Notes: generated by a model not told the origin, from the letters alone. A DNA stretch of 64,000 bases from Burkholderiaceae bacterium (GCA_919902775.1 CAKKRJ010000004.1:1-64000); one strand, 5' to 3'; positions 9,931 through 20,091 are shown, counted from the first letter of the stretch. Made by a program: numbers and translations.

Positions 9931-11060
9931 TTGATTCCCATTTCACGCAGCATCACAGCGTTAACTTTGTGTACATCGTATTTATTTTCTGCCAATTGCC
10001 TGCCGCGTTGGCCCATGCGTTGGGCGAGTCCAGGCTCTTGAATAAAGTGCTCCATGGCAGCAGCCAAGGCATCGGCCGATTTGACAGGGACTAAAAATCC
10101 ATTATCGCCGTTAACCACAGTTTCACGACACCCCGGGGCGTCAGTAGTAATCACGGCTCGCCCCATGGCCATGGCCTCCAATACGGTGCGTGGTGTGCCC
10201 TCGCGGTAGCTGGGGAGCACATACACACTGCAGGCCTCTATGGCGGGGCGTACATCGGCCAGTTTGCCCACATAGTCAATGCTGCCTTCGGCCACCCAGG
10301 CATCAAGTTCAGTCTGACTGACAGAGTTTGGATTGCTGTCTATGTCGCCCACCAGTACAAATCGCACCGCAGGGTTACGCTGCTTGATGATCCTTGCTGC
10401 CTGAGCGTACTCCCGTATGCCCTTGTCACCAAGCAGGCGTCCAATACACAGAAAGCTTGGCTCGTTTACGCCTTTGCTCGTTGCAGCTAAGGGACGACAG
10501 TCATAGCGACTTAGGTCCACGCCCGAACCATTGACCACGCACACCTTGCTGTCTTGCCTCAACAGGCCGCGCTGGCGAAAAAGAGCCAGATCATCTGGAT
10601 TCTGAAAAAAGACCAGGTTGGCTCGAGCCAGGGCAAGTTTGTAAAGGACCTGCACCAGAGCCTGCAGCTTGCTGCGTTTCCCCTCACCTTGAAAGGCATA
10701 GCCCAGCCCAGTAATCAGTGCAAAGCGCTGTGGCACACGTGCCAGCCATGCAGCCAGAGTGCCATAAATCACAGGCTTGATGGTGTAGCCCAACACCTTT
10801 TCCGGTTGAATGCGAAGCATCAAACGCCACAGCGCCCAGGTAGTGCGCAGGTCGGCCAAAGGGTTAGTGCCAGTGCGCGCCATGGGGACTTCATGCACGG
10901 TCAAGCCCAAGGCCTGCAGTTGCTGCCGAGTGCGGTTTTGTGAAGGCATGTCAGGCGCCGCTACGTGCACATCTAGGCCACGAGCTTGCAATGCAGCCAT
11001 GAGAGGGCCGCGAAAATTGATCAAGGAATCGGCCAAGCCCGCCACCAGCAGAATTCTCAT
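9927..11060 (-). CDS. GT4 family glycosyltransferase
   Basis: 377 aa GT-B fold protein. The N-terminal acceptor domain begins MRILLVAGLADSLINFRGPL, and the C-terminal donor site shows FLCIGRLLGDKGI, LPSYREGTPRTVLEAMAMGRAVITTDAPGC and ENGDNGF-like NGDNGFLV. This is the PglA/WbpT type that adds a HexNAc or HexNAc-uronic residue to a lipid-linked sugar. Being beside the initiating transferase suggests it adds the second sugar (inference). It overlaps the flanking genes by 4 bases on both sides. Confidence 0.88.
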   Translation of the reverse strand: MRILLVAGLADSLINFRGPLMAALQARGLDVHVAAPDMPSQNRTRQQLQALGLTVHEVPMARTGTNPLADLRTTWALWRLMLRIQPEKVLGYTIKPVIYGTLAAWLARVPQRFALITGLGYAFQGEGKRSKLQALVQVLYKLALARANLVFFQNPDDLALFRQRGLLRQDSKVCVVNGSGVDLSRYDCRPLAATSKGVNEPSFLCIGRLLGDKGIREYAQAARIIKQRNPAVRFVLVGDIDSNPNSVSQTELDAWVAEGSIDYVGKLADVRPAIEACSVYVLPSYREGTPRTVLEAMAMGRAVITTDAPGCRETVVNGDNGFLVPVKSADALAAAMEHFIQEPGLAQRMGQRGRQLAENKYDVHKVNAVMLREMGIN

Positions 11061-13030
11061 ACTGGTTTACCCATCATCGTGCTTTGCTTGCTCAGCCAAG
11101 CTTGGAACATGAGCACACACCACAAGGCATGCTGGTGGTTACGACGGCCGCTCAGATGTTCGGTCCATTTCTGTCTTACGAGACCTGAGTTGAGATATCC
11201 ATCGCGTTTGAGGCGCGCAGGGCTCAAAAGGTCTTCAGCCCATTCCCGCAGAGGCCCTCGCAGCCACTGTTCCAATGGCACCCCAAAGCCCACCTTGGGT
11301 CGCTCTATCAATGCCTGCGGTACATGGCGGTAGAGCACCTGCCGCAACGCCCACTTGGTGACCAAGCCATTTTGTGTGGGACGAAGCTTGTAGGCCATAG
11401 GCAAACGCCAAGCGAACTCCACCACACGATGATCTAAAAAAGGCACACGCGTCTCAAGACTAACGCCCATGGCCGCTCTGTCAACCTTGGTCAAGATGTC
11501 GTCGGGCAAGTAGTTGAGCCCGTCCAGGACCATCATGCGCTGCACATCGCTCAGACCCAAAAGTTCAGGCATCTGCAAAAAATGACCGTGAGAAACGGGA
11601 ACATTCAAGAGCTTGCGCGGTTCAGGCCAGCCCGTAGCGACCAATCCTTGGTAAAGGGCATCGATAGAATCTGCCGACATGACCGATGCACCCTTGTGCA
11701 ACTTGTCCCCCACACCTGCCCAACGCCCTGACCCAGGCAGATGACCGGCCAAGCGATTGAGGGTGGCCGGAGAAAAACGGGTCAGGCCCCATGCAGCGGC
11801 TTGACGCAATGGCCCAGGAACCTTTGACAAACGAGGCCAGAGACTGGCGCTGATTTGGTAACGGTTGTAGCCGGCAAAAATTTCATCGCCCGCGTCGCCC
11901 GACAAGGCCACTGTAACGTGCTGCCTGGTCATTTGACTCACCAGAAAGGTGGGGATTTGGGATGAATCGGCAAATGGTTCGTCGTAAAGCGAGGGCAAAC
12001 GGGGAATCACGTCGAGCGCCTGCTGGGGGGTGACATACAACTCGGTGTGGTCAGTTCCCAGATGATTTGCTACTGCCTTTGCGTGTTCCGCCTCGTTGAA
12101 AGCTTCTTCCGCAAAGCCAATTGAAAATGTCTTAACCGGTCGACTACTTTGGGCCTGCATGAGCGCAACAATGGTGGAAGAATCCACCCCGCCAGACAAG
12201 AAGGCACCCAAAGGAACATCGGCCATCATTTGCTGGCCCACCGCATCTTTAAGCAAATCTTCTAGGGCATCTACTGCTTCTGACTCAGTACCCTCGAACG
12301 GCTGCTTAACACCTTGCGTGGCCACATCTTCAATAGACCAATAGCGATTTACGACCGGCTCCGGTGACTTCAGGCTCACCGTCAATAGCGTTCCTGGCGC
12401 AACCTTATAGATTCCTTTGAAAATGCTCCGGAAGCCTGCCACGACCATGTTTTGCATGAAAGAAGCCAGTGCATCAGAGCAAATTGATGCATCGAAAGCA
12501 GGGTGTACTCGCAATGCCTTGAGTTCGGAGCCAAAGAGAAAAACTGCTTCACTACCCTTCCCTTGCCAACCGTAGTAGAGCGGCTTTTCACCTAACCGGT
12601 CGCGCCCTAAAGTCAAGGTGTTGGTGTGCTTATCCCAAACAGCAAAGGCAAACATACCAATGCACTTTTGAATGGTATTTTCAATACCCCAGGCGTCAAA
12701 GCCTGCGAGCAGAGTTTCTGTGTCTGAATGTCCGCGCCACTTAACAGCTGATTTTATCAGGTCAAACCGACACAAATCATGATTATATATTTCCCCATTA
12801 AATGTCAATACATATCTACCACTTGATGACACCATAGGCTGAGTACCTGCAGGCGACAGGTCAAGAATAGCTAATCTACGGTGAGCAAGGGCTATTCCGG
12901 AGTTAGTATCAACATAAACACCCTCAGCATCTGGTCCGCGGTGAAATAATTTATCTGACATTCTCCTAATGAAAAAATCAGGATCATTTTTAAATCCAGA
13001 ATTGCCTAGAAACCCAACAAATCCACACAT
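11057..13030 (-). CDS. Asparagine synthase-like glutamine amidotransferase
   Basis: 657 aa. Cys2 after Met (MCGFVGFLG) is the class II glutaminase nucleophile, RGPDAEGVY and LAHRRLAILDLS follow, and the synthetase domain has the PP-loop LSGGVDSSTIVAL. In several O-antigen clusters such proteins (WbpS/WbqG type) amidate the carboxylate of a hexuronic acid; with a WbpO-like dehydrogenase in the same operon, amidation of GalNAcA or GlcNAcA is the likely role rather than asparagine synthesis. It is two bases from wzy and overlaps the GT4 gene. Confidence 0.9.
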   Translation of the reverse strand: MCGFVGFLGNSGFKNDPDFFIRRMSDKLFHRGPDAEGVYVDTNSGIALAHRRLAILDLSPAGTQPMVSSSGRYVLTFNGEIYNHDLCRFDLIKSAVKWRGHSDTETLLAGFDAWGIENTIQKCIGMFAFAVWDKHTNTLTLGRDRLGEKPLYYGWQGKGSEAVFLFGSELKALRVHPAFDASICSDALASFMQNMVVAGFRSIFKGIYKVAPGTLLTVSLKSPEPVVNRYWSIEDVATQGVKQPFEGTESEAVDALEDLLKDAVGQQMMADVPLGAFLSGGVDSSTIVALMQAQSSRPVKTFSIGFAEEAFNEAEHAKAVANHLGTDHTELYVTPQQALDVIPRLPSLYDEPFADSSQIPTFLVSQMTRQHVTVALSGDAGDEIFAGYNRYQISASLWPRLSKVPGPLRQAAAWGLTRFSPATLNRLAGHLPGSGRWAGVGDKLHKGASVMSADSIDALYQGLVATGWPEPRKLLNVPVSHGHFLQMPELLGLSDVQRMMVLDGLNYLPDDILTKVDRAAMGVSLETRVPFLDHRVVEFAWRLPMAYKLRPTQNGLVTKWALRQVLYRHVPQALIERPKVGFGVPLEQWLRGPLREWAEDLLSPARLKRDGYLNSGLVRQKWTEHLSGRRNHQHALWCVLMFQAWLSKQSTMMGKPV

Positions 13031-13032
13031 GA

Positions 13033-14205
13033 TTAATCAATAAATTTCGAATGAACTACATTGCGCGGTCGCACAAGTGCTGCACTGTTGGATGAAACAA
13101 ATAGTGCAAAGAGAACAATCCAGAACAATGGAATTCGAAGCATGTAATGAGAAAAACCATACACCAAAAAAGATACCACAAGGCCTACCTGCTTGTGCAT
13201 TCCTAAGCGCCATAGATTCACTAATAAAAGGCCTATCAATAACAAAAAACTAAATAATCCAAGAAATCCAGATTGTGTTGCAATGTCGAGATAAATATTG
13301 TGCGATTCCCATCCTTCGAAGGGCGCACTGTAACCTGCATGTCCACCAGGCCCCCAACCCCAGACAGGAGACTCATAAACTGCCAATATTGAGTTCCACC
13401 ATAATGGCAGTCTTCCGTTTCCATCAAAATCGCCAGTTTTATTGAAAAATTGAAAAGCACCAAACATAAATAAAATTAGCACACCAAAATAAAATGAGAT
13501 TTTAAACAACCACAAAACAACACTTGATCTCCATTTTAGATTTAAATCCAACATGTATGGCACCAACATCAAAACAAAAACACTCATGATAGTAGCACTA
13601 CTATTAACCAAAATCAAAATAATAGCCAGTGGTATCGAATAAAATAATTTAAAATTAAACCTGAGATTGGATATATAAAAATTATAATAGAATGCAGCAA
13701 TCAGAAAAAGTCCAAGCTGATTTGGATTCTCCGACCACCCTTTAAATCGCCCCACATCTGCCAAACTGGTTAAATCCTCACCACCACCATACCAAAAGTC
13801 AATTGGGATTGGGAGGCCTGTAGCCAATAATGATAAAACAAACCCAGCAAAAAGAAACTGAATACTCAAATAAGACCCATAAATCACGTGGTCAATATTA
13901 AATCTACCCGATGAAATTATGACAAATGAACCAAAAATCGAATACATCAAGGCAAACACATCCCTATAATCTCCCAAGATGCTTTTCTCAATAATCGAAT
14001 TTGTTAACAATCCAGCAAGCAAAACAGATGCAAAAAAAATAGAAAAAGTTAGCAATGATTTATTTAAATTCAATAAATTTTTGCTATCAACTATGAGAGC
14101 AATCATCAATATAATGAAGGTTAACTCAGAAAGACCTACACCAGCCAATCGAAACTGAGTGGCAGACATTGAAAAAGCCCAAAAAGTAACAAGCCAAGAA
14201 AACAT
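13033..14205 (-). CDS. wzy: O-antigen polymerase/ligase-like membrane protein (Wzy candidate)
   Basis: 390 aa, mostly hydrophobic, with roughly 10-12 membrane segments. The Wzy_C-like pattern is visible late in the protein: GNGRLPLWWNSILAVYESPVWGWGPG, then SHNIYLDIATQSG, the usual periplasmic loop of polymerases. It should join lipid-linked repeat units on the periplasmic side after flipping. The gene is much more AT-rich than its neighbours, as are the two upstream genes, which is normal for the specificity core of O-unit loci. The start overlaps the upstream stop by one base. Confidence 0.8.
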   Translation of the reverse strand: MFSWLVTFWAFSMSATQFRLAGVGLSELTFIILMIALIVDSKNLLNLNKSLLTFSIFFASVLLAGLLTNSIIEKSILGDYRDVFALMYSIFGSFVIISSGRFNIDHVIYGSYLSIQFLFAGFVLSLLATGLPIPIDFWYGGGEDLTSLADVGRFKGWSENPNQLGLFLIAAFYYNFYISNLRFNFKLFYSIPLAIILILVNSSATIMSVFVLMLVPYMLDLNLKWRSSVVLWLFKISFYFGVLILFMFGAFQFFNKTGDFDGNGRLPLWWNSILAVYESPVWGWGPGGHAGYSAPFEGWESHNIYLDIATQSGFLGLFSFLLLIGLLLVNLWRLGMHKQVGLVVSFLVYGFSHYMLRIPLFWIVLFALFVSSNSAALVRPRNVVHSKFID

Positions 14206-15089
14206 TATTTGCTAATTTTTTTCAATACAGAATTTATTAATGAAGGTCCATGCGCAAAATACATCAAATAAATAATTCCAGTAAAGTATTTTTTTGATAT
14301 TTTTTCTCGCTTTAACAAAGATTTAAAAAGCGTAATGAGTGAAAAAAATCCGACAAATTTTCTATATTCTTTTCTGTTTCGTACGAACGCAGCCCATAAC
14401 CTAAGTTGATCTAAGCGCTGGCGATTAACCCTATTACTTAATAAAGAACTTGTTAATGAACCAACAGAACCAACTCTATATCCACCAAGTTTATTTGACA
14501 ACAAGACTCCTTTTGAATTATCAAGCAAAATCAGCGAAAACTCAAAGTCATACATTAAGTATTTATCTGTTTCAAAAGGAATCCCATTGTACCTGTACAT
14601 GAGCGATGAATTAGCCCCCCAACTTCCAAATGCCAATAAATCCTCTAATTTTAAATCAATATTTTTTTTTAATTTTGCTTCATCATTATCTAGAAGATCA
14701 CCACATTCCCTGTAAAGATGTACATCATGCCATGCAACTACATATTCTGGATTTTGCTCCAAAAAATCAAATTGGACGCGCAATTTTTCCCTGTAAAAAA
14801 AATCATCGCCATCACAATGACATATATATTTGCCACGCGCATGAGATCTTGCCAATAATGTGTTTTGGGTTGGCCCTATATTTTCATTGTTTAATATTAA
14901 TTTAATTATGCCTTCATATCTCTCTCCATAACCCATCAGGATTTCTCTTGTCGCATCGGTTGAGCAATCATCAGCAACAATTATTTCATATGGAACCTCT
15001 ATATCTTGATCAAGAATTGACTCAAGACATTTTTCAATGTACTTTTCTTGATTAAATGTTGGCACACATACAGAGATCACCGGCTTCAT
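14205..15089 (-). CDS. Family 2 glycosyltransferase
   Basis: 294 aa. GT-A signature ISVCVPTFNQEKYI at the N-terminus, VADDCSTD (about 40-47) and the DxD-like CHCDGDDFFY (about 92-101). The rest is less conserved and the sugar specificity cannot be assigned. It sits between wzx and wzy, is strongly AT-rich, and overlaps wzx by ATGA. Confidence 0.87.
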   Translation of the reverse strand: MKPVISVCVPTFNQEKYIEKCLESILDQDIEVPYEIIVADDCSTDATREILMGYGERYEGIIKLILNNENIGPTQNTLLARSHARGKYICHCDGDDFFYREKLRVQFDFLEQNPEYVVAWHDVHLYRECGDLLDNDEAKLKKNIDLKLEDLLAFGSWGANSSLMYRYNGIPFETDKYLMYDFEFSLILLDNSKGVLLSNKLGGYRVGSVGSLTSSLLSNRVNRQRLDQLRLWAAFVRNRKEYRKFVGFFSLITLFKSLLKREKISKKYFTGIIYLMYFAHGPSLINSVLKKISK

Positions 15090-16561
15090 TTATACCCAAC
15101 CTTCAACTTTTTGATGGACACGCATATCATGAGCAAAGCAACCCCGAGTAAAATTAATTCGATTGCCAATAAAGCTCGATCTTGACTCCAATTTAAATTT
15201 TTAGCAAACAGAGCAACCAATATCGCAGGAGATATTATTTTAACAATGTCAAAAAACAACCATTTCAAATGCAAGTGCGGCGCTAACCTATGATGTACGA
15301 GTGGCACCCAACTGAAAAAATAAACCACATTTGACACAAGCCAAGCCCAGCCTGCTCCAACCATTCCGTATCTCTGAGAAGCCCAAATTACAGAGGGTAC
15401 TAGCACCACCACAAATACTGCATTACCCATCACGTGCAGCTTTAAATCACCCTTAGCATACTGGAGATAATATGGAAAAGCGCCCAAAGCCAAAAATCCG
15501 TAACCAATTGAATATAAAGATAGAGTTGATGAACTCTTATTGACAAGTTCCAAATCACCTGACCACATCCAAAGCACTTGACTTGAGAAAAGGGCCAATA
15601 TTAGAGTTACTGGTGCGACTACCATCGTTACAGTTTGTGAAGCATTTCGATATAATTCTATCAATTGTTCTTTTCTGCCTTCAGCCTGAAGCCTTGCCAT
15701 TCGCGGCATTAGAGCATTGGTAATTGGGCCACTTGCAACCATAATTCCGCTAGCCAATAGGACTGCAACCGTAAAATAGCCATAATCCTCCAATGGCAAT
15801 ATTTTAGACAATACCAATTTATCTGTTTGCGTTACCAACACCCATATTGAAGAAGTAAAAGCGATAGATAGGGCAAACTTTAGCACCGGCTTGATCGGTT
15901 CTAATTCTACTTTTATCCGTTGATCTTTAGGTTTTTCAGGTAATAACCGATGTCCTTGAATGGCCATCCCTCCTAACTCGAAAATAGCCACAAGTAACTG
16001 AAAGTAAAAATATACCAAAGGCTCATTGCTGACAAACATAATCAACGGCAACACCAGCACAAAACGTCCTGTTGTCACAATAATATTCATACCACTTAGC
16101 CATATCAATCTTTCAGCACCTGTTACAATACCTCTATAATAGCCACTCATCCACCGCATAGCGGCAATCAAAGCCATTATCTGCAAAGATGCAGTTATTT
16201 CATTAGCTGATAATGATTTAGCTTTAAGCCATTGCTCCGCTATTGGTTCTGCCAGAGCGAACAATAAGGTGCCTCCAAGCAATGCAATAAATCCAAACAG
16301 AACTTCTAATGCACGTGCAAGGCGAAGATACTCCAGAGCGTGGGTTGCTCCTCCGTGAAAACGAGCACTTTCACGGGACATCGTATGAGTCAGTCCCATA
16401 TCCAGCAGGTTAAAGGCAACCTGCAACATCGCAAAAAAACCTACAAGTCCATAAGCTTCTGCACCCATGTACTTGACGTACATAGGTACAGTAACGATAG
16501 CGACGATAGTTCCATATATTTGACTTGCATAGTTCGCAATGATATTTTTTTTAAAGCTCAA
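15086..16561 (-). CDS. wzx: Polysaccharide flippase (Wzx candidate)
   Basis: 491 aa MATE/MOP-superfamily exporter with about 12-14 predicted membrane helices. The N-terminus NIIANYASQIYGTIVAIVTVPMYVKYMG is typical, with short charged loops and a conserved-looking central half (LAIAFTSSIWVLVTQTDKLVLSKILP). It should flip the undecaprenyl-linked repeat unit across the inner membrane. A 75-base very AT-rich spacer precedes it, the only sizeable gap in the operon. Confidence 0.87.
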   Translation of the reverse strand: MSFKKNIIANYASQIYGTIVAIVTVPMYVKYMGAEAYGLVGFFAMLQVAFNLLDMGLTHTMSRESARFHGGATHALEYLRLARALEVLFGFIALLGGTLLFALAEPIAEQWLKAKSLSANEITASLQIMALIAAMRWMSGYYRGIVTGAERLIWLSGMNIIVTTGRFVLVLPLIMFVSNEPLVYFYFQLLVAIFELGGMAIQGHRLLPEKPKDQRIKVELEPIKPVLKFALSIAFTSSIWVLVTQTDKLVLSKILPLEDYGYFTVAVLLASGIMVASGPITNALMPRMARLQAEGRKEQLIELYRNASQTVTMVVAPVTLILALFSSQVLWMWSGDLELVNKSSSTLSLYSIGYGFLALGAFPYYLQYAKGDLKLHVMGNAVFVVVLVPSVIWASQRYGMVGAGWAWLVSNVVYFFSWVPLVHHRLAPHLHLKWLFFDIVKIISPAILVALFAKNLNWSQDRALLAIELILLGVALLMICVSIKKLKVGYK

Positions 16562-16636
16562 TTTTTATTCTTTATTAAACGTGCTATTTTAATAATATTT
16601 AATTTTTAGTATTCGGCCATTAAAATATATTAATCC

Positions 16637-17743
16637 TCAAAATTTTGCAATCAGATCGACTACACGACTCTGATCTTGACCGCTCAATGCAGGGTAAATT
16701 GGTAGGCAAAGCACTTCTTGCGCGGCCAGTGTTGCAACCGGAATATTGCTCGGTGCTGACGATGGTAAGCCGCGATACATTGAAAACTCCGAAATCAAGG
16801 GGTAGAAATACCGCCGGGCATTTATGCTGGAATCCTTCAACTTTTGGTGTAAGGCATCGCGACTTAGCGGGTAGTCCTCCCCTACTAGGATTGGAAAGTA
16901 CGAATGGTTACGCGTTCGACTGGCGGTTTGCGGCAGGCAACGGATACCTTTGACGTCTTTAAGACCCTCGCGATAATAGGCATCCACCTCAGCGCGGCGC
17001 TGCATGACTATGTCCATGTGTTTCAACTGCAGCATGCCAAAGGCGGCGTTGATTTCGCTCATCTTGCCATTGATCCCAGGTGCGACCACAGTGATTTCGT
17101 CCACAATTCCAAAGTTTTTGAGTTGATCAATGCGCTGCTTAGTTTTGGCATCAGGGCATACAATAGCGCCGCCCTCAAATGTATTGAACACCTTGGTGGC
17201 GTGAAAACTGATGCACGACAAGTCGCCATGTCGCAGTACACTGCCGCCCTCGTCTTCCACCCCAAAGGCATGGCAGGCGTCGTAGATGACCCGTAGGTTG
17301 TAGTTGTCGGCAATTTTCTGAATGGCGGCCACGTCGCAAGGGTTGCCATAGCAGTGCACCGGCATGATGGCAGTGGTTTGCGGGGTGATAGCGGCCTCGA
17401 TCTTGGCGGGGTCCATGTTCAGGGTGTTGGGCTCCACGTCAACAAACACAGGCTTGTTGCCGTGCCAGTGCAAAGAGTGAGCCGTGGCCACAAAGCTGTA
17501 CGGGGTGGTGATGACTTCGCCCGTCACGCGCAGGGCTTGAAGTGCGGTAATGAGTGCCAGCGTACCGTTGGAAAATAGCGCAATGTGTTCTACGCCCAGA
17601 TATTCGCAAAGGGCTTTTTCGAGCTGTTGATGATACGGGCCACCGTTGGTCAGGATCTTGTTATCCCAAATCTGTTGCAGATAGGGTGTGAACTCTTCCA
17701 GCGGGGGCAGGTAGGGCTGGGTTACGAAGATGGGTTTTGTCAT
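16637..17743 (-). CDS. DegT/DnrJ/EryC1 family aminotransferase (VioA/FdtB type)
   Basis: 368 aa PLP enzyme. FSNGTLALITALQAL binds the phosphate, YDACHAFGV supplies the ring-binding Asp and SFHATKVFNTFEGG the catalytic Lys. The SFHATK..N..EGG form is typical of members that aminate dTDP-4-keto-6-deoxyhexoses at C3 or C4. It is one of two DegT enzymes in the operon, so at least one aminodideoxy sugar, possibly two, is predicted. It is about 10 bases downstream of tviC. Confidence 0.88.
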   Translation of the reverse strand: MTKPIFVTQPYLPPLEEFTPYLQQIWDNKILTNGGPYHQQLEKALCEYLGVEHIALFSNGTLALITALQALRVTGEVITTPYSFVATAHSLHWHGNKPVFVDVEPNTLNMDPAKIEAAITPQTTAIMPVHCYGNPCDVAAIQKIADNYNLRVIYDACHAFGVEDEGGSVLRHGDLSCISFHATKVFNTFEGGAIVCPDAKTKQRIDQLKNFGIVDEITVVAPGINGKMSEINAAFGMLQLKHMDIVMQRRAEVDAYYREGLKDVKGIRCLPQTASRTRNHSYFPILVGEDYPLSRDALHQKLKDSSINARRYFYPLISEFSMYRGLPSSAPSNIPVATLAAQEVLCLPIYPALSGQDQSRVVDLIAKF

Positions 17744-17752
17744 ACGAACTTG

Positions 17753-18817
17753 TTAGCGGTTAGCTACATACCAAGGCATGGCTACGCTAATGCCATCCTG
17801 GATGCGGTGGGTGGGCGCAAAACCCAGCAGGAGCTGCGCCTTGCCAATGTCGGCCTGGCTGTGGCGCACATCGCCCGCCCGAAAGTCGCGGTAGCTGGGT
17901 TGTTTGGCGGGGCTGAAGCCGTCGGCCTGCAGCGCGTCGCGCAGGGCGGCAAAGAGTTGGTTGAGCGTGGTGCGGTCGCCCACGGCCACGTTGTAGACCT
18001 GATCTTTGGCTTCGTCTGCGGCTGTGGCAGCCAACAGGTTGGCTTGCACCGCGTTGGCCACAAAGCAGAAGTCGCGGCTGGTTTCGCCATCGCCATTGAT
18101 GTACACCGTTTCGCCTTTGAGCATGGCCGCCGTCCATTTGGGGATGACGGCGGCATAAGCCCCGTTGGGGTCCTGCCGGGGGCCAAACACATTGAAATAG
18201 CGCAGCCCAATGGCCTTGAAGCCGTAGCTGCGGGCAAAAACGTTGGCGTACAACTCGTTCACATATTTGGTCACAGCATAGGGGCTGAGTGGATTGCCAA
18301 TGTTTTTTTCCACCTTGGGCAGGGCTGGGTGGTCACCATAGGTGCTGCTGCTGGCGGCGTAGGTAAAGCTTTTGACCTTGGCATCGCGGGCGGCGACCAG
18401 CATGTTCAAAAAGCCCGAGATATTGGTCTCATTGGTGGTGATGGGGTCCGCCAAGCTGCGCGGAACGCTGCCCAGTGCCGCTTGATGCAGGACGTAGTCG
18501 ACGGGCAATCGCGGCGAGGACGCAGCTCCTACAGGGTCGTGCCAGGCCATGGCGACTTGGCAATCTTGCAGCTTGCGGATGTCGCCGTTGATGAAGTGGA
18601 AGTTGGCCCATTGGGCGGGGGTGACAAGGGTTTGAACTTCGTCAAGGTTGCGTTGGTGGCCGGTGGCAAAGTTGTCCAGGCCTACCACTCTCTGGTCGAG
18701 CTTGAGCAGGGTCTCAAGCAGGTTGCTGCCAATAAACCCAGCCACGCCAGTGACGAGCCAGATTTTGGGCGTTTGGCGCAGTTCGGCTTGTAGTTGTTCG
18801 TAGCGGGTCATATTCAC
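17753..18817 (-). CDS. tviC: UDP-GlcNAc(A) 4-epimerase, TviC/WbpP type, with an in-frame insertion
   Basis: 354 aa extended [24 protein letters not shown] (first half of the protein's N-terminus) binds [18 protein letters not shown] and [12 protein letters not shown] carry the catalytic Ser/Thr and Tyr-x3-Lys, and the sequence closely follows WbpP/TviC. Between [11 protein letters not shown] and [16 protein letters not shown] there is an insertion of about 14 residues (around [13 protein letters not shown]) that those proteins, as I remember them, lack; it coincides with a REP-like element. It interconverts UDP-GlcNAc and UDP-GalNAc or their uronic acids. It overlaps tviB by 4 bases. Confidence 0.93.
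   Translation of the reverse strand: MNMTRYEQLQAELRQTPKIWLVTGVAGFIGSNLLETLLKLDQRVVGLDNFATGHQRNLDEVQTLVTPAQWANFHFINGDIRKLQDCQVAMAWHDPVGAASSPRLPVDYVLHQAALGSVPRSLADPITTNETNISGFLNMLVAARDAKVKSFTYAASSSTYGDHPALPKVEKNIGNPLSPYAVTKYVNELYANVFARSYGFKAIGLRYFNVFGPRQDPNGAYAAVIPKWTAAMLKGETVYINGDGETSRDFCFVANAVQANLLAATAADEAKDQVYNVAVGDRTTLNQLFAALRDALQADGFSPAKQPSYRDFRAGDVRHSQADIGKAQLLLGFAPTHRIQDGISVAMPWYVANR
18508..18534 (-). repeat. REP-like palindromic element inside tviC
   Basis: The minus strand reads CTGTAGGAGCTGCG, then TCCTCGC, then CGCGAT: a TGTAGGAGC head followed by a short GC hairpin and a GCGAT end, the REP layout also seen at 2948-2977. It is in frame and encodes the extra residues between the DIRKLQDC and VDYVLHQ motifs. 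Confidence 0.65.
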
Positions 18818-20088
18818 AGGCGTCCGTCTGCAGCGCCCATGGGTAGGATGCTTTTCACATCAAAGACTACAGCGTTCGGCTGGCCCAAGGCTTTGATGCC
18901 TTGTTCGCCAAGCTCAAAAAATTGCTTATGCCCCACGGCCAGAACGATGGCTGCATATTGCCCGGCAGCAGGCGTCTGGGCCAGGCATTTCAGGCCGTGT
19001 TCGTGTTCGGCTTCGGTCAAGTCGATCCAGGGGTCGTACACATCGACCTGCGTGTTGTAGCCCTGCAAAGCTTTTACGATGTCCACAACTTTGGTGTTGC
19101 GCACGTCGGGGCAGTTTTCTTTAAAGGTCAGGCCCAGCACCAGCACTTTGCTGCCCAGCACGGGCAGGCCCTTGCGCAGCATGAGCTTGACGGTTTCGTC
19201 TGCCACATGTCCAGCCATGCTGTCGTTGATGCGACGGCCGGCCAAGATCACCTCGGGGTGGTAGCCGACCTCTTGCGCCTTGTGCGTGAGGTAGTACGGA
19301 TCCACGCCAATGCAGTGCCCGCCCACCAGGCCGGGCCTGAAGGGCAAAAAGTTCCATTTGGTACCTGCGGCTTGCAGCACTTCCAGAGTGTCGATGCCCA
19401 GCTTGTGAAAGATTAGGCTGAGTTCGTTCATGAGCGCGATATTCACGTCGCGCTGTGTGTTTTCGATCACCTTAGCGGCTTCGGCCACTTTGATGGAGCT
19501 GGCTTTATGGGTGCCTGCAGTGATGATTTGTTGGTAGAGCCGATCCACATCTTCTGCCACTGCTGGCGTGCTCCCGCTGGTGACCTTCTTGATGGTGGGC
19601 AGGCGGTGCTCCTTGTCACCAGGGTTGATGCGCTCGGGGCTGTAGCCGCAAAAAAAGTCTTGGTTGAACTTAAGGCCGCTGAACTTTTCCAGCACGGGAA
19701 CGCAGACTTCTTCTGTGGCGCCGGGGTACACGGTGGATTCGTAAATGACGATGTCACCGGCTTTGAGCACTTTGCCCACTGTCTCGCTGGCCTTAACCAA
19801 AGGCGTCATATCCGGGCGATTAGCCTGGTCTACTGGGGTGGGCACGGTGACAATGTAGATTTGTACCTGCTGCAGTTCCTGTACGTTGCAGCTGTAGCGC
19901 AGGTGTTTGGCCCCAGCCAATTCCTGCGGGCTGCATTCGAGCGTGTGGTCTTGCCCACCTTGCAGTTCCTCTACACGCTTCGCGTTGATATCAAAGCCGA
20001 TGACAGGGCGGACTTTGCCAAATTCAACGGCAAGCGGTAGGCCCACATAACCCAGGCCAATAATGGCAATTTGTTTTTGATGATTCAT
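18814..20088 (-). CDS. tviB: UDP-HexNAc 6-dehydrogenase, TviB/WbpO type
   Basis: 424 aa nucleotide-sugar dehydrogenase. The NAD site [18 protein letters not shown] is at about residues 7-24, the catalytic Cys lies in [12 protein letters not shown] (about 260-271), and [16 protein letters not shown] starts the C-terminal domain. It performs the four-electron oxidation of UDP-GalNAc or UDP-GlcNAc to the uronic acid. Paired with TviC and the amidotransferase, it predicts a HexNAcA or HexNAcAN residue. First biosynthetic gene of the operon, 3 bases after the regulator. Confidence 0.94.
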   Translation of the reverse strand: MNHQKQIAIIGLGYVGLPLAVEFGKVRPVIGFDINAKRVEELQGGQDHTLECSPQELAGAKHLRYSCNVQELQQVQIYIVTVPTPVDQANRPDMTPLVKASETVGKVLKAGDIVIYESTVYPGATEEVCVPVLEKFSGLKFNQDFFCGYSPERINPGDKEHRLPTIKKVTSGSTPAVAEDVDRLYQQIITAGTHKASSIKVAEAAKVIENTQRDVNIALMNELSLIFHKLGIDTLEVLQAAGTKWNFLPFRPGLVGGHCIGVDPYYLTHKAQEVGYHPEVILAGRRINDSMAGHVADETVKLMLRKGLPVLGSKVLVLGLTFKENCPDVRNTKVVDIVKALQGYNTQVDVYDPWIDLTEAEHEHGLKCLAQTPAAGQYAAIVLAVGHKQFFELGEQGIKALGQPNAVVFDVKSILPMGAADGRL

Positions 20089-20091
20089 AAA

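Noticed and set aside
17585-18793. 402-residue plus-strand open frame opposite tviC
   Set aside because: Antisense of an unambiguous TviC/WbpP; long because of high G+C at third positions.
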